Source: Monodelphis domestica
Taxonomy: Eukaryota; Chordata; Mammalia; Didelphimorphia; Didelphidae
Assembly: GCF_027887165.1 (NCBI RefSeq)
Contig: NC_077230.1
Location: 328,026,415 to 328,090,414, forward strand
Reading direction: 5' to 3'
Length of the DNA: 64,000 bases
Part shown: one piece after another, positions 12,062-24,458 of the stretch
Layout: every line of letters begins with the position of its first letter
Position numbering within the stretch: the first letter of the stretch is position 1
Made by a program: the position numbers and the translations under genes
Notes under the pieces: generated by a model
Database searches by the model: none
What the model saw: only the letters and a program-made list of their open reading frames with translations
What the model was told of the DNA's origin: nothing

Positions 12062-13079
12062 TACTATCTGCAGGGGAGTTATTCAAGAATAGCCTCATTT
12101 AGAATGTCATTTGAATTGAGCTTCTGGTGAGACTCAGCATGAGTCTGTTTGGTATAGTTTGGAAGCAATGATAAGTAGCTATCAGAATTGATTTTGCTCC
12201 TTTCATCTCAGTGTTTCTCACATAGTATACTGAGTCTTGCCTGGATGTATGTATAAGGTACTTCCATATATACTCTCTGGGATCTTGTCCCCAATCCTCA
12301 CTGGAAAGGATTATCCTGTACCATGAGAAAAAAAGTTTGAGAACCACCAAATCATTAGAATTGACATTTTGTGAGTTCTGTTATAATTTCCTTAGGTGGT
12401 GCATTCCTGAGCAGACGTTTTCTCTGAATGAAAATTAGGTAACTGAAGCCTTTTCTGAGGAAACAATAAAAATAGGACATTTTCATAGCTTTTTATAACT
12501 TACAAAATATTTTCACATTCATGATCTCACAACACCCATGTAGTAGTCAAGGAAGGAGTTTTCATTCCCTATTATTATTATTTTGTAGATGGAAACTAAG
12601 CATCTCTCCACCATGGAAGAGTTGGCAACTCTTACATAATTTAGAATCTAGGTGGCAGTTTCCACATCAGGAAGTTTTTCATACAAATGAAATTACAACT
12701 TGGGACCAAACCAAAAAAAACAACAACAAAGTATAACACATATTATGAAGGTTCGGTGAGGTTATGACACCTGCTGGAGCCCGTAAAGATATCCAAACAG
12801 AACTTAAACCCATATTTTTGGCTGTCAAAGCTAGTGTTCTTATAAGGAGACCAGGGTGAGCTAGAGTGGTACAGATCAGATACTCATGTGCAGGAGGAAT
12901 TCAGCATAAACACCTTCTCAACCTCCACAAGCAACTTCACCTCCTCTCCACCAGGAACTTGGGCATTGCCCCTGGATCCCTCAGCTCTGATAGGTGAGCT
13001 GTTACCTTCTCACCCTCTCCCGAAACCTACTCCCCCAGCTCTACAAATCCATGCCAGGACCAGGTCAAGCCTCTATGCA
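12062..13079. other. Unassigned stretch
   Basis: No gene seen. A faint MIR-like segment lies near 12530-12600 (gtagatggaaactaagca). The frame 12888-13166 has no recognisable domain. Confidence 0.4.
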
Positions 13080-13345
13080 GAACCCCTCCCTCCCCATTTT
13101 GCAAAGGACTTTCCTAATCCCCCAAATTGTCAATGCTCTCTCCTCACCCTAACCAAATACCTTTAAAAATGGATTCAGTATATATTTTGCATTAATCTAC
13201 TTGTGTATCTGTTGTTTTCCCCCCAAAAGCATGCAAACTCCTTGAAATCAAAGGCTATATAGCTTTTGTGTCTCTCTCTAATACGTATAAGATTCTCTTA
13301 TACACAGCAAGGGTTTAATAAATACCTGATGAATTGAATTGCATT
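13080..13345 (+). mobile_element. L2/L3-type LINE tail
   Basis: The text ttgcattaatctacttgtgt, aaactccttgaaatcaaagg and taataaatacctgatgaatt fits an L2/L3 3' end. Confidence 0.5.
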
Positions 13346-13545
13346 GCATTAGCAGAACTCGTTATTTAAAGAAACTCTTTGGTAGGCTGAATAAAGAATA
13401 TTTATCCACACATTTGTCTGCTATAAAAATCCAGATTTTCACAAACTGGGTTTGTGGTAAAGAGACAACACACCTGAAGAAGATCACAGAATTTAAAGCT
13501 GGGAAGGACAACAGAGATCATGAGTATATGCATATATGTAATATC

Positions 13546-13550
13546 TATCC

Positions 13551-13593
<43 letters not shown>

Positions 13594-13621
13594 CATCCAT
13601 CCATCCATCCATCCATCCATC

Positions 13622-13680
<59 letters not shown>

Positions 13681-14195
13681 ATGTGTGTGTTTACCCAAGA
13701 TAGATACAGAGATAGATAGATGGACAGAGAGATACAGATCAACAGGTAGATACAGTGAGATGGATAGGTAGATACATATTGAGAGATAGATACAGAAAGA
13801 TAGAGAGAAAGATAGATGGATAGATAGATACAGCTTAACAGATAGATACAAAAAGATGGATAGATACAGATTGACAGAGAGATAGATCAATAAATACAAA
13901 TTAACAGATACATACAAAAAGATAGATACAGAGAGAAAGATGGGTAGATATTGATTGACAGATAAAGAGAGAAAGATGGATAGATACAAAAAGATGGATG
14001 GATAGGTAAATACCAATTGACAGATACATACGGAAAGATAGATACAGAGAGATACAGAGAAGTAGATGGATAGATAGAGACAGATCAACAGATAGATACA
14101 AAGATAATTAGATAAATAGATACAGATCAATAGATAGATATAGAAAGATAGATACAAAGAGATAGCCGATCAACAGATAGCTAGATAGATATTAG
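13546..14195 (+). repeat. Composite tetranucleotide array with strand switch
   Basis: ATCT units (13546-13591), then ATCC units (to about 13620), then ATCT units (to 13680). After a spacer of about 20 bp, the strand-reversed form (gata, gaca and gaga units) continues for about 490 bp in degraded form. The two arms are partly complementary. Reading frames through it code only low-complexity peptides. Confidence 0.95.
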
Positions 14196-14228
14196 AGTGT
14201 TTATTAAGAGCTTACTATATAAGTTAGT

Positions 14229-14468
14229 AGGCAGTTAGGTGACTCAGTGGATAGAGTTATGGGTCTAGAATCAGGAAGACCAGAGTTCAAATCTAGCCTC
14301 AGATACTCCCCAATTGTGTGACCCTGGGCAAGACAACCTCTGATTGCTTGGCAAAAGGATCCACTAGAGAGTGAAATGGCAGAGTACTCAGCATTCTTGC
14401 TAAGAAAACCCCATGGATAGTTATGGTCCATGAAGAATTGGACATGACCGAACAACAACAATAAAAAT
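14229..14468 (+). mobile_element. tRNA-derived SINE with RTE-type tail
   Basis: The head reads ggcagttaggtgactcagtg with B box agagttcaaatct. The tail is aagaaaaccccatggatag, gaagaattggacatgaccga and an ACAACA repeat, which resembles the 3' end of RTE/BovB LINEs, so RTE enzymes probably moved it. Confidence 0.85.
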
Positions 14469-14794
14469 GAGTCAGATACTGCTAAGTACTGACTATATAA
14501 ATGCAGGTAACTTCATATTATGTTTCTATATTCTAGTGGCTTATATTCTAAAGGATCAAGACAGTACAGAAAGGGGAGCTGGAAGAAAGGGGAGGTGTTA
14601 CATGTATAGACCTGGCCTGGCACTGGATGGCAAATGGTGTGGAGGGATGGGAAAAAAGGCAAGACTTCCTCTATCAGAGATGAAGGATTGAGAGGCAGAG
14701 TCCAGGCTACTGGAGGACAAGAGATGGAGCTGACAGTTCAGATTTAGAAGATGTGCTGTTGAACAGGCTGGGAAGTGTTCTACAGACCTCTATA

Positions 14795-14890
14795 GCTAAA
14801 GCTCACCCCATTGTACAGATGAGGAAACAAAAACCCTGCTAAAGAAGTGACTTGCTCCTAGTTACCCAACTAGAGCGAGCAACCAAGCTA
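14795..14890 (-). mobile_element. MIR-type SINE fragment
   Basis: Contains ttgtacagatgaggaaacaa and agtgacttgctcctagttac. Confidence 0.65.
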
Positions 14891-15502
14891 CACAGAACTA
14901 AGGCAAAAAATGGTAAATCCCAATGTTGGAATTTTTAGTTGTCATGAAAGAGAAAATAAAACATTTGAAGAGTTTTCACAGCACAAATGCATCCGGAAAC
15001 CACAAGGGCTGGGTATATGTGTGTTTAAAAACATGTGGTACCATAGTTCTATAAAACTCTCCAAAATGGCCATCTCAAGCCGATGCAAATGCTGTACATG
15101 TTCCTTGGCAAGAGATCAAAAGTTTCAAAATGATAAAAGACAGTCAGTGCCAAACCTTTGATTCCCCACTTAGCAACTACAGCCTGAGGCAGCTGTGAGC
15201 TACATGTCCCATGAGCCAGCTGTGACCAGCAAGTCACAGAAGGCCCATAGCTTTGCTGATGTGTGTCTGGAAGGAATTTAAAGGGCCCCAGGACCCTCTA
15301 TGCACACTTATCAGGCCCCAAATGACCACCCTGAAGGAGGCATACTTGCTAAGTGAGCCTCAGCTTGGCATTCAAGGCTTTCTTACCTTTCTTTCTAGTT
15401 TTATCCCTTGCTATTTTCCCACATTTTTTAAATGCTCCAGCAAGGTGCGACTCCTCCCTGATCTCCAGACAAGTCTACACTTTTGGTATATTTTCTTTTT
15501 CT
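14891..15502. other. Unassigned stretch
   Basis: Possibly unique sequence. Several short overlapping frames are present, but none has domain-like features. Confidence 0.4.
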
Positions 15503-15685
15503 TTTTTTCATCCCTTATCTTCTCTCTTAGAATCAAGGCTTGGTATCCATTGTAAGAGAGAAGAGCAGTAATGGTTAGGCAACTGGAGTTAAGTGACTCA
15601 CCCAGGGTTACACAGCTAGAAAGGGTCCAAGACTACATGTGAACCCAGGCCTGGAGCTCTACTCACTGTGCTACTTAACTGTTCT
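15503..15685 (-). mobile_element. tRNA-derived SINE (SINE1/Mon1-like), diverged
   Basis: Reverse copy with cttagaatcaaggc, gttaagtgactcacccaggg and gctagaaagggtcc. It is more diverged than its relatives. Confidence 0.75.
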
Positions 15686-15714
15686 TTCTGTATCTTTTCT
15701 TAGGCCAAAAGTCT

Positions 15715-15890
15715 GATATAATAGAAGGAACTTTGGGTTTGTAGATTAGAAACCTAGGATCGAAGCCCATCTCTACCATATATTACCTTGGAAAAGTCAC
15801 TGAGCCTCAGTTTTCCTAATCTGAAAAATAGTAGTTTCTACTTATCACAGTGAGGTAGCTGTAAAAGTAAAGGATATATGATGTACCAGA
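15715..15890 (+). mobile_element. MIR-type SINE
   Basis: Contains aaaagtcactgagcctcagt, ttttcctaatctgaaaaata and the upstream head. Confidence 0.7.
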
Positions 15891-17234
15891 AACTATTTTA
15901 TAAACTATAAATAGTTACATGATATGTAGATTATAAAAAATGTTGATATGACTTCATCTTGTCATGGGTATATGCTTCTCCTGACATTAGGCTAATTCAG
16001 AATGTCAGAACTTGACTAGAGGAAACCAAATTGGGCTGATTTCCTTGCCTTTATTTGGTTTTCTGTCAGTTGAGTACAAGATTTGTGATTTCTCTGTTCT
16101 TTTTTGACATATTTTTAATTAGGTGGTTTTTAAGAACAGCCATTACTCTAAGAAAATGGGTAATTTTGTGGCTCTAGCAGAATACACTTCAGTGACTATC
16201 AGAGATGTTTGAATGGTGAATGGTGGAAGGAAGTTAAAGCCAATAATAAAGCATAAATCAGTTACACCAAAGTATAAAGGAAAGTGAAGCTGAAAATAAA
16301 GAACACCTAAAACAATTGCTAAAAACAGGCTAATTAATCCTCAGAAAGCTTAGGGGGACCTGATGTCTAGTGGGCTTCTTATTGATTCCTTTACAGTTCA
16401 GTGTAAACTTCCTGAGTTTGGGAGAATGGTTAGAGATCAATTAAAAAAATTCCCATGTGCAAACAGTTATTACGAAGAAAAAAAGCTTGTAATGGGCAAG
16501 ATAGTACAAAGGCTAGAATATTAAAGTTTGGGAGAAGGTAACTTTTGCTAAAGGAACACATTTTCTCCCCACTTAAGTTCACACAAAACCATTGTCATAA
16601 GAAATCCCAGTAAGCTGATAAGGTTGAGATATCTTCTGTACTGTAAAGCATCCACTGCTCAAAAGTTTGGGATGATTTTTTATTTCTCATTGAGGGAGTG
16701 GGAAACTAATAAATATTGTGCTATACTGAAAGGCAGAATTGTTCCAGAATTACAGGGTTTCCCAAATGGAGAAAGAAGGCTTATAATACAATCTTGTACT
16801 ATGCACATCTTGAAAACTTGAGAAATTTATCTGAGATAGAAATTAACACGCTTTGAGAGTCTGAGCACTTGCCTTATTTAAACCTCATTAAAACCTTATG
16901 TTCTATAATCAAGCTAAGACTTGGAAAAATGGACTGTCAATGGCATATTTACATTCTCAATGTAATAAGTTCTAATGGGGATGAGGGGAAGATGAGAAAA
17001 GGCTTTCCAATGAAGATATCATTATTTACCTAGAAACTTTTTAGTAGATGAAAAGGAAGGAATGAAGGAGGAGTGAGTGGCTAAATGGTGTGAAAGAGAA
17101 GTTAACTGAGTATAGAAGTTTGGCTCTTAGGGGAAAAGAGATACTCATTGAATCTAAGAAGAAGGGAAAGATTTAAAAAAAGATCACAGCAAAGGACCCT
17201 CACTTTCACTGAGGCCAGAGGAAAGTAGGAAAGA
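15891..17234. other. Unassigned stretch, possibly unique
   Basis: The longest repeat-free interval of the left half. AT-rich, with no frame above 65 codons, splice-like exon or RNA gene recognised. Confidence 0.4.
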
Positions 17235-17425
17235 TTCCAGGATTACAGATTTAGAGCTGGGAAGAGATCTTCTGGACCATCAAGTCCAAGCCTCTTATTT
17301 TGCAGATGAAAAAACAGGCACAAGAAGATTAAAGGTGATACAAATAATAACTGTCTGAGGAAGGATTTGAAATCAGATTCTCCTAATTCCAAGCCCCAAA
17401 CTCTATCCCCTGAACCAAGGCATAA
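17235..17425 (-). mobile_element. CORE/MIR-type SINE
   Basis: Contains agatttagagctgggaagag, tcttattttgcagatgaaaa and gaaggatttgaaatcagatt. Confidence 0.7.
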
Positions 17426-17579
17426 AAAAGACTGAGTTGGGAAGGAGAGGTGACAAGGAAACATAGATAGCTTCAAAGTTCTTAGAAAAGTAGAAGGGGA
17501 GGTCATATATTGAAAAAGAGAAGTAAGAAGAGAGTTGAAGATTTAAATAAAGAGGAAAATCTTTAGAACCACCGCTATG

Positions 17580-17803
17580 GGGGCAACTAGGCCTGAACTA
17601 GGTTCAGGAAATAGAGAGCCATGCCCAGAGATGGAGGTCCTGGGTTCAAATTTGGCCTCAGACATTTCCTAAGTGTCTGACCCTGGGCAAGTTACTTAAC
17701 CCTAATTGTCTATCACTTACCACTTGTCTGTCTTGGAACCAATACTCAATATCAATTCTAAGACAGGAAGGAAGAGTTTAAAAAGAGTTTAAAAAAAAAA
17801 AGA
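17580..17803 (+). mobile_element. tRNA-derived SINE (SINE1/Mon1-like)
   Basis: The 5' end carries a short internal duplication (aggcctgaactaggttcagg). The rest is normal, with cctgggttcaaatttggcct, the family 3' body and a long A-rich tail. Confidence 0.85.
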
Positions 17804-18039
17804 AAAACCAGGATGGAGCAGTTTAGGAGGTCAGTTAAATAGGAATAAAAGGATTGTTGGGTTTTAGTGAGGATGCATCTGAGGTTGGATAAGAATAATA
17901 GAAATTCATTGTACTCAGTCAGTAAAGGGACTGCAAATTTTCCCAAAAGTGCTTGTATAGTGGGTGTATAAAAAAATAGAGTGAATGGTGGGGATATGGG
18001 AACAACATAGGAACAGAAGAACAAGGGATTCATGGGAGA

Positions 18040-18395
18040 GGTAGTATTATCCTATTATCTATGCCTAGAATATGTTCCCCCAGTATTTCTATCTAAATGA
18101 AATCCTCCCCAGATTTCTAAGCATAAATTCAAATGCTCCTCCTTTATGGAGTTTTCCATGATACCCTCAATCAACGATGTTTTTCCCTTTGAAGGAAAAC
18201 CTGTACCATATTATCTGAACCTCTTATGTCACATCACATATTATCTTGTACTAGAGTTATTGGTATATATGTCTTATCACATCTAAACAACTAATTTCCA
18301 CAGGAGAAAGAACTATCTTACCTTTGTGTTCTCCCATTGTGCCTGACACAGTTCCTTGATCATAGCAAGGGTCCAATAAAAGATGGCTGGATGGA
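18040..18395 (+). mobile_element. L2/L3-type LINE tail
   Basis: The region contains tcaaatgctcctcctttatg, gtgcctgacacagttccttg and gtccaataaaagatggctgg, in the order of an L2/L3 3' end. Confidence 0.5.
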
Positions 18396-19459
18396 ATTAC
18401 ATATTGAGTTAGGGTGGAAATCACTTTGCTGTTAGTCCTGCAGGATCTGGCTGTGGTGTGGGAAAGACAGAGGACAGAGAGAGGGGTGGGTGGTTGATTT
18501 TAGTCTAGGGAAAGGAGGAAGAGATTCTAGAGGTTAAAATTCCCCTTGCTTCTAGATGCATCCATCAAGAGAAGCCAAAGAAATGGGCTTTGTTGAGTTG
18601 GAGTGTGAAGAGTTCTCCTTGGGTGACTTTTCTGGCAGTGTTCCCTATTCCAACTCATCACAAGACTGAGCCAACCACTTGGGTCACCAAATGTCTAGGA
18701 TAGAAGTAGGTATCCAGGGAACATCTTAGTCATTCTATAATGTCACAAGATCCAGCTCATTCCTCTCAAAATTCAATTTTGAAATGCTTAGTGGTTTTCC
18801 CATGTCCTGAAAGAGACTTACATGGGTGGGGGACGAGTTCAAGATCTCAGAACAAGAAACAAACAAACTGACAAATTCTACCCCAATACTGTTGGTTCAG
18901 CAAAGCTCATAAAAAATAAAACAAAACTAACAAAACATAACCCTAGAACTCTGAGGGGCTGCCTGATGTAAGAGAAGAGAAGGCAAAGAAGATGGAAGTC
19001 CAGTGTTAGAAGAACTCTCCCTCTTCCTTGTCATCTACCATATATTTTACAGATGCATAGTAATATGATGCTTAGTTTAGATGAGCTTTTAGAAAGAACA
19101 GGACATTTATGAGGGTTGCATAATGCCAGAGCATTTTCCATCAGAAATTACTGTGAAGAAAACAGTTGATATAGCTTTCTGAGATGATTTAATAAACTTA
19201 TAGCTTGAGAAAAGGTCAGGACAAATGACCAGAATAAATTCTATGATTCAATGGAAAACAGATTTCTTTTTGATATCTAAACACCACTGTTTGTTATTTA
19301 AAACCTCAACTTGTCTTTAGAGTCTTATTACACCTTACCCTACATGGGCTATTCCTAATCAAAATTGCCTCCCAGGAGTCAGCTCATTATTCTAGCTCAT
19401 GGAGCTCTTTTTAGATGCAAATTATCTCACCCACTATATTAGCTATTAAAAAAAAGTTG
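18396..19459. other. Unassigned stretch, possibly unique
   Basis: No family or gene recognised. The base composition is a little richer in G/C near 18420-18850. Confidence 0.4.
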
Positions 19460-19631
19460 TTTTAAACCTTTACTTTCTTAGTAAAAACTCCAAGACAGAA
19501 GGCAAGGGCTAAGCAAATAATGTTAGGTGACTTGCCAGGTCATACAGCTAGGTATCTGAGGCTAGATTTGAACCCAGGTCCTTGTGACTCCAGGCCTGGC
19601 ATTCTATTCACAGTGCCTCCTTGCTGCCCAC
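19460..19631 (-). mobile_element. tRNA-derived SINE, reverse copy
   Basis: The text taggtgacttgccaggtcat, gaggctagatttgaacccag and cagtgcctccttgctgccc gives both promoter boxes in reverse. Confidence 0.8.
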
Positions 19632-19877
19632 AGTATATTAGCTATTACTTCTAGCTTTACAACCTCTGCAAATCATGCAAGTGTTTGAAAAAAAAAAAAC
19701 CCAAAGACAGATTCAGGTGGCACTTACTCTCATGTTACATCAATACTCTAATCATCCTCCTCATCTCAAGCTTTTCATTAGCTTATTGGATCAATTCTGA
19801 ACCCACCTACTTATACTATCTTCTAGTTTCACTGTCTTCATTTTGTCAACAAAAGGATAACATTAAAGACTTTGTCT

Positions 19878-20054
19878 GGGGGCAGCTGGGTGGCTCAGTG
19901 GATTGAGAGCCAGGCCTAGAGATAGGAGCTCCTGGGTTCAAATCTGACCTCAGACACTTCCCAGCTGTGTGACCCTGGGCAAGTCACTTAATCTGCATTG
20001 CTTAGCCCTTACCAAGTATTGGCTGCAAGATGGAAGGTACAGGTTAAAAAAAAA
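19878..20054 (+). mobile_element. tRNA-derived SINE (SINE1/Mon1-like) with TSD
   Basis: Well-preserved copy bounded by a perfect 13-bp duplication, aaagactttgtct (19865-19877 and 20055-20067), with an A tail. A short internal deletion removes the middle of the 3' body. Confidence 0.93.
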
Positions 20055-20230
20055 AAAGACTTTGTCTAATGTGTTTTTGAAATATAGGCATATACCATGT
20101 CTCCTATTTTCCCTTCATCTGCTAATTTAGTAGCCTTGAGGAAGAAAGAAAAATTGAAAGGAAAAGTAGAAAGGAAGAATAAATGAAAGAAATGAGACAG
20201 TACATTTCTTCTTTAGTCTTTGGCTTTTGT

Positions 20231-20424
20231 TCTCTAAATCCTTACTTTCTGTCTTTAGAATCAATGCTTCCAAGGCAAAAAAGCAATTAGGCTAGGCAAT
20301 GGGGCTTACGTGACTTGCCCAGGATCATACAGCTAGGGAGTATCTAAGGTCACGCTTGAACCCAGGACCTACTGTTTCTGGGTCTGCCTCTCATTTCACT
20401 AAGCTAGCCACCTAGCTTCTTTGT
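20231..20424 (-). mobile_element. tRNA-derived SINE (SINE1/Mon1-like)
   Basis: Reverse copy with tctttagaatcaatgc, gacttgcccaggatcataca and a degraded A box (cactaagctagccacc). Confidence 0.8.
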
Positions 20425-20507
20425 GGTATCAGATATGCACTTATTATTGTATCATCTTTTGAATCACTGAAGCCTTCCTTCTAAAGAGAGGTCAAACTAT
20501 AAGGGTC

Positions 20508-20630
20508 AGTAGAATGTAAGCTTCATGAAGACAGGAATTGTTTTCCTTTTTGTGCCTCCAGAGCATACATAGCCCAGATCTTATACATGGTAGGTACTTA
20601 AAAAATGCTTGTTGGATTAGCTTGGCTTCT
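20508..20630 (+). mobile_element. L2 LINE 3' tail
   Basis: The text agaatgtaagcttcatgaag and tacatggtaggtacttaaaa marks an L2 terminus. Confidence 0.6.
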
Positions 20631-20944
20631 GCTGGCCTGACAGTGCGAGGGCATCTAAACACTGAACTGAAGTGAGTTGGGTTGTTCAAGGACCTACTGA
20701 AGCACTTATAATTTGATCCTGCCCTTATTGGACAGATTAATCTCTCAAGCCCTTTCCAGATTAAATTCTGTGATTTTATAATTCTTTGCTTTTATGATGT
20801 GGATTCTCAGTAGGGTTGGCAATGAGACTTCTGAGTGTAGAAACTGACTTTAGGTCATCATTTTTCTTTCCAACTGTCCCTATATCATTGATTATGAAAG
20901 TTCTTAGAAGTAGCAAACACCTCAAAGTAGTGAGGAATTGTATA

Positions 20945-21125
20945 TAGATTCATAGGTTTAGATTGAGAAAGGAATTCCTCAAGTCCAATTCTCTCATTTT
21001 ATAGATGAGGAAACTGAGGCACACAGAGGTTCTATGCCTTGCCTTTGGTCATAGTAATTATCTGAGGAAGGATTGGTTTGAGGTCTTCTTGACTTCAAGT
21101 CTGATGCTCCATCCATTGTCTCTTA
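20945..21125 (-). mobile_element. CORE/MIR-type SINE
   Basis: Contains ctctcattttatagatgagg, aaactgaggcacacagaggt and a reverse head near the end. Confidence 0.75.
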
Positions 21126-21183
21126 AACCCTGAGGCATATGGACTGTCTTTAACATTTGAAGGTGGGAACCATATATATTCTT

Positions 21184-21391
21184 CTTTCTTTTTTAACTCT
21201 TACCTTCTGTCTTAGAGTCAATACTGTGTATTGGCTCTAAAGCAGAAGAGTGGTAAGGGATAGACAATGGGGGTTAAGTGACTTGCCCAGGGTCACACAG
21301 CTAGGAAGTGTCTGAGGCCAAATTTGAACCTAGGACCTCCTGTCTCTAGGGCTAGCTCTCAATCCACTGAGCCACCCAGCTGCCCCCCCCC
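21184..21391 (-). mobile_element. tRNA-derived SINE (SINE1/Mon1-like) with TSD
   Basis: Full-length reverse copy flanked by a perfect 13-bp duplication, catatatattctt, at 21171-21183 and 21392-21404. The terminal G run has grown to about ten bases (C on the plus strand). Confidence 0.93.
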
Positions 21392-21644
21392 CATATATAT
21401 TCTTGACTTCTCCCATGACATATAGAAGAAAGCATATTGCCCATTTATTTCCCAGTTCTAACCACCAGCAAAAGAAATGGTCCTAAAGGTCCATAAATGG
21501 GTGGGCTATTTCTGCTTGGCCCATATTAAATACCTAATTCATGCCTTTTTGTTCCCTTTATTCCCAAGATGGTGATCTATAGAATCCATGAGTCCCCCAA
21601 ATAGGAACTTCAAAGTAGTACAGAATGTTAGTAAGCAAAACTGC

Positions 21645-22265
21645 ACAATGGAAAGAGCACAAAACTCTGCAGTCAGAGGATCTGAATGCAAACCCCATCC
21701 CTGGGGCTGACCCTGGGTGTGACCTTGGGAGAAAGTCACTTAACCTCCCAAGCTCAGTTTCCTCATCTATAAAATGAGAATCCCTTTCAGCTCTCAGTGT
21801 ATGATCCTAGGGTCCCATGAATGCTGAAGTACACTATGTTTCATGTACCAAAAAAGAAAATTGGATTTGGAATCAGAGGACTGAGCTCCAAATCCCCGCT
21901 TGGCCACTAGCCATGTCATCTGGAGTTGGAGCCTGAAATTCTCTAAGCTCTAGTTTCCTCTCTGTAAACCATGGATGATAAAACTTCCCCTTCCTATGTC
22001 CTAGGGTTGTTGCTCTGATAAAATGTGCAATGATGGGTGTTAAAGCCTTTGCAATCATAAAGCATTATGTCACAGAACCACAGAAGGTTAGTGCTGAAAG
22101 GGTCCTTGGAGATCAACTATTCCAACCCTCTCAGCTCATAAATGAGGAAACTGAGACCTAGAGAAATGAAAAGATTCAACAACAGTCTCATAGCTATTGA
22201 GTGGAAGAACTAGGATCTAATCTGGGTTGTTTGACTGCAAGTTTGGTGCCCTTTTTCCTATGCCC
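21645..22265. mobile_element. Three CORE/MIR-type SINEs in a row
   Basis: A plus-strand copy (21645-21820; agtcacttaacctcccaagc, tcatctataaaatgagaatc), a second plus-strand copy (21855-22060; ggaatcagaggactgag, agggttgttgctctg) and a minus-strand copy (22068-22265; gggtccttggagatcaacta, aatgaggaaactgagaccta) lie back to back. Confidence 0.7.
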
Positions 22266-23234
22266 TTTTCCTTTGCCACTTAAGAGTAAGATATTAAATA
22301 TGATAATGTCCTTCCACTTATAACTACGGATTTCCAGAAGGTAATTTTCAATGATCCCTTCTTTAATTCATTCAACCATCCATCCATTCATTTGTTCATT
22401 CACAGGTTCATTTGTTCATTCATTCAGCTCTTTTTATGTGTGAACTGCTACTGAAGCATAGAAGAGGGAATGATAATTAAAAGAGACTTCCTGCCCCTCC
22501 CACCATGATTGTTGCCACTGTCATGCCACTGGCCACACAGCTGGGCCTCCCACCAACCGCAAACCATTTCTTTTGAGGCATAGACTGGTGGAGTGTGTTT
22601 CCCAACTTCTGATCTTATTCCTCAGTCTGCTGGGGTCAGCTGCAGAGATCAAAGGGGGTCTTAAAGAAAGGAAAATAGAAGAAAGTAATGGGAAGAAAGA
22701 GATGTTTTAATAATCAAAGACAATCTGACCCCAAATGGCAGAACTCATGCTAAGAGGTAACAGGACAGAGAGGAATGAGAAGGGAGAGAGGGAGAGAGAA
22801 GAGGGAAAGAGAAAAGAAAGAGAAATAAGAAGGATGTAGGATTTGGCATTTGGGTAAATGCTAGCTAAGTGATTAAGATTGATAAACCCCCTTTAAAAAG
22901 TTTGTTTGCTTTGCTGCCATAATACTAATGAAATCATATAGAAAGAAATTCCAAAAGATAATTCATTATGACAGAACAAAACCCAAATGACTCAACACTT
23001 GTGAAATAGGGAAAAAGCCTTTCATAGACATTGAGTCATAAAATGTCAAGAATTGAAAGGGACTTTAAAGAAATTTAGCTCAATTCCCTAATTTGATCAT
23101 GTTTGCTTTAGTTAGGGCTTTTCTTAAAGACTTTGTAGAGCAATCCTGGAGCTAAAGTAATAAGCTCTATGTCTTCTCTGATTGAACTGTTGTTAATATT
23201 TCTCAAAGAAATAACCTTTTTCTGATACATGTAA
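22266..23234. other. Unassigned stretch
   Basis: Contains an attcatt-type simple repeat (22365-22430) and a GA-rich run (22770-22830). A CR1-like segment near 23035-23230 is too weak to call. Confidence 0.4.
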
Positions 23235-23375
23235 AACCCAGTGGAATTGCTTGTTGGCACCAGGAGTGGGGAGAGAGGAAAGGAGGGAAAGAACGTGAAT
23301 CGTGTAACTATGGAAAAATATTCTAAATCAATTAAATAAATAAATTTATTTTAAAAAATAAAATAAAGGGCAAAA
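23235..23375 (+). mobile_element. LINE-1 3' tail
   Basis: The stretch gtggaattgcttgttggc, a gggagagaggaaaggaggg polypurine run and atgtaac-like text before an A-rich end form a short L1-type 3' terminus. A second, similar tail lies at 24335. Confidence 0.5.
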
Positions 23376-23534
23376 AATAACATTTTTTCAATACTTTAGC
23401 TTCATGTGATATCTTTCTTATCAAAAAATATATATATAGTGCTGCTGTGTGGATTATTTCCTTTGTCATCACACAACTGGTAATGATCATTTTTTAAAAA
23501 GGGACACTAAAACACATTCAACTAAACAGTTTTG

Positions 23535-23969
23535 AAAATTCAAAAAACATTTATTAAGCACCTACTATTTTCAAGGCATTAAGCAAGATCCCTTCCATAT
23601 AAAGAAAGAAATAAGATAATTTGTGTTCACAAAGAACTTAAATTCTACTAGGAGGGAAACCTTTATTCACTGAGAGTAAACATAAGGTTATTTGAGTACA
23701 GAAAAAAGGCATTGAGAAAGACAGAAGTGGAGTGGGATACAATCAAGGAAAATTTCATGGAGAATGTGTCACCTGAGCTGGCCCTTAAAGGAAGGTAATA
23801 TTAAAATCAATAGAAATTTATTGATCTCCTGCCATGTGCAGGGCACTGGACTAGATTCTACATTGAACACAGAGAAGTGTAGAACATCAATCAATCAATT
23901 ATAACTTCATGCAGAAGATGGTGCCTGAAGTGTTTCTCAAAGGAAGACAGAGACTCTCTGAGGTGTAGT
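23535..23969 (-). mobile_element. L2 LINE 3' UTR pieces
   Basis: The text aacatttattaagcacctac and, at 23815, aaatttattgatctcctgcc with gtgcagggcactggac are reverse-strand L2 3' ends. The following part resumes at 24241 after a probable LTR, and more of the same type lies at 24458-24560. Confidence 0.6.
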
Positions 23970-24240
23970 TGAGGGGGGAATTATATAAATGGAGATTTTG
24001 AACCTTTGACTTCATTCCCCAGAAGTTCTTAGTATTTACCAAAATTCCCTCTAATCTCTCCTGCGTCTCCACTTTGGCGAGATCATGTTATTGGTATTTA
24101 AGTGGCTGTATGCTCCTCTCATGGTCTCTTTTTGACCTGTAACTGAGCCGAATTCAAACAGTTATTTTGCTTTAATTATTAATAAAATTTTATAAAATAT
24201 AATATTTGGTTATTGTATATTGATTTAAATCTTTACAGAA
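23970..24240 (+). mobile_element. Possible solo LTR
   Basis: A segment of about 270 bp starting tgaggggggaattatat and ending gatttaaatctttaca, with an aataaaa signal near its end, interrupts L2-type sequence. Boundaries TG...CA fit an LTR. No target duplication was recognised. Confidence 0.4.
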
Positions 24241-24334
24241 TGCGGACACTCAGTACAAAGTAAGAGTAATGGTGAGGCTATAAGGAACAGCGAGATGGCC
24301 AGGATGGCAAGGTGCAAGACAGGGAATAATAACT

Positions 24335-24458
24335 TGAATGAATTGCTTGTCAGCTCAAGGAGAGAGGAGGAAAGAAAGAAGGGAGACAATATGGATCATA
24401 TAATTTCATAAAACTTATGTGGAAATTTGTTATTAAAACAAAAATATAAATAAAAAGA
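24335..24458 (+). mobile_element. LINE-1 3' tail
   Basis: The stretch gaattgcttgtcagctc is followed by a purine-rich run and an A/T-rich end, parallel to the copy at 23235. Confidence 0.5.

Noticed and set aside
13546-13680. CRISPR-like regular repeats
   Set aside because: The unit is four bases with no spacers; it is a microsatellite in a vertebrate genome.
13672-14157. 161-codon open frame rich in Tyr, Leu, Ser and Ile on the minus strand
   Set aside because: It is a reading of the tetranucleotide array. Length and composition come from the repeat.
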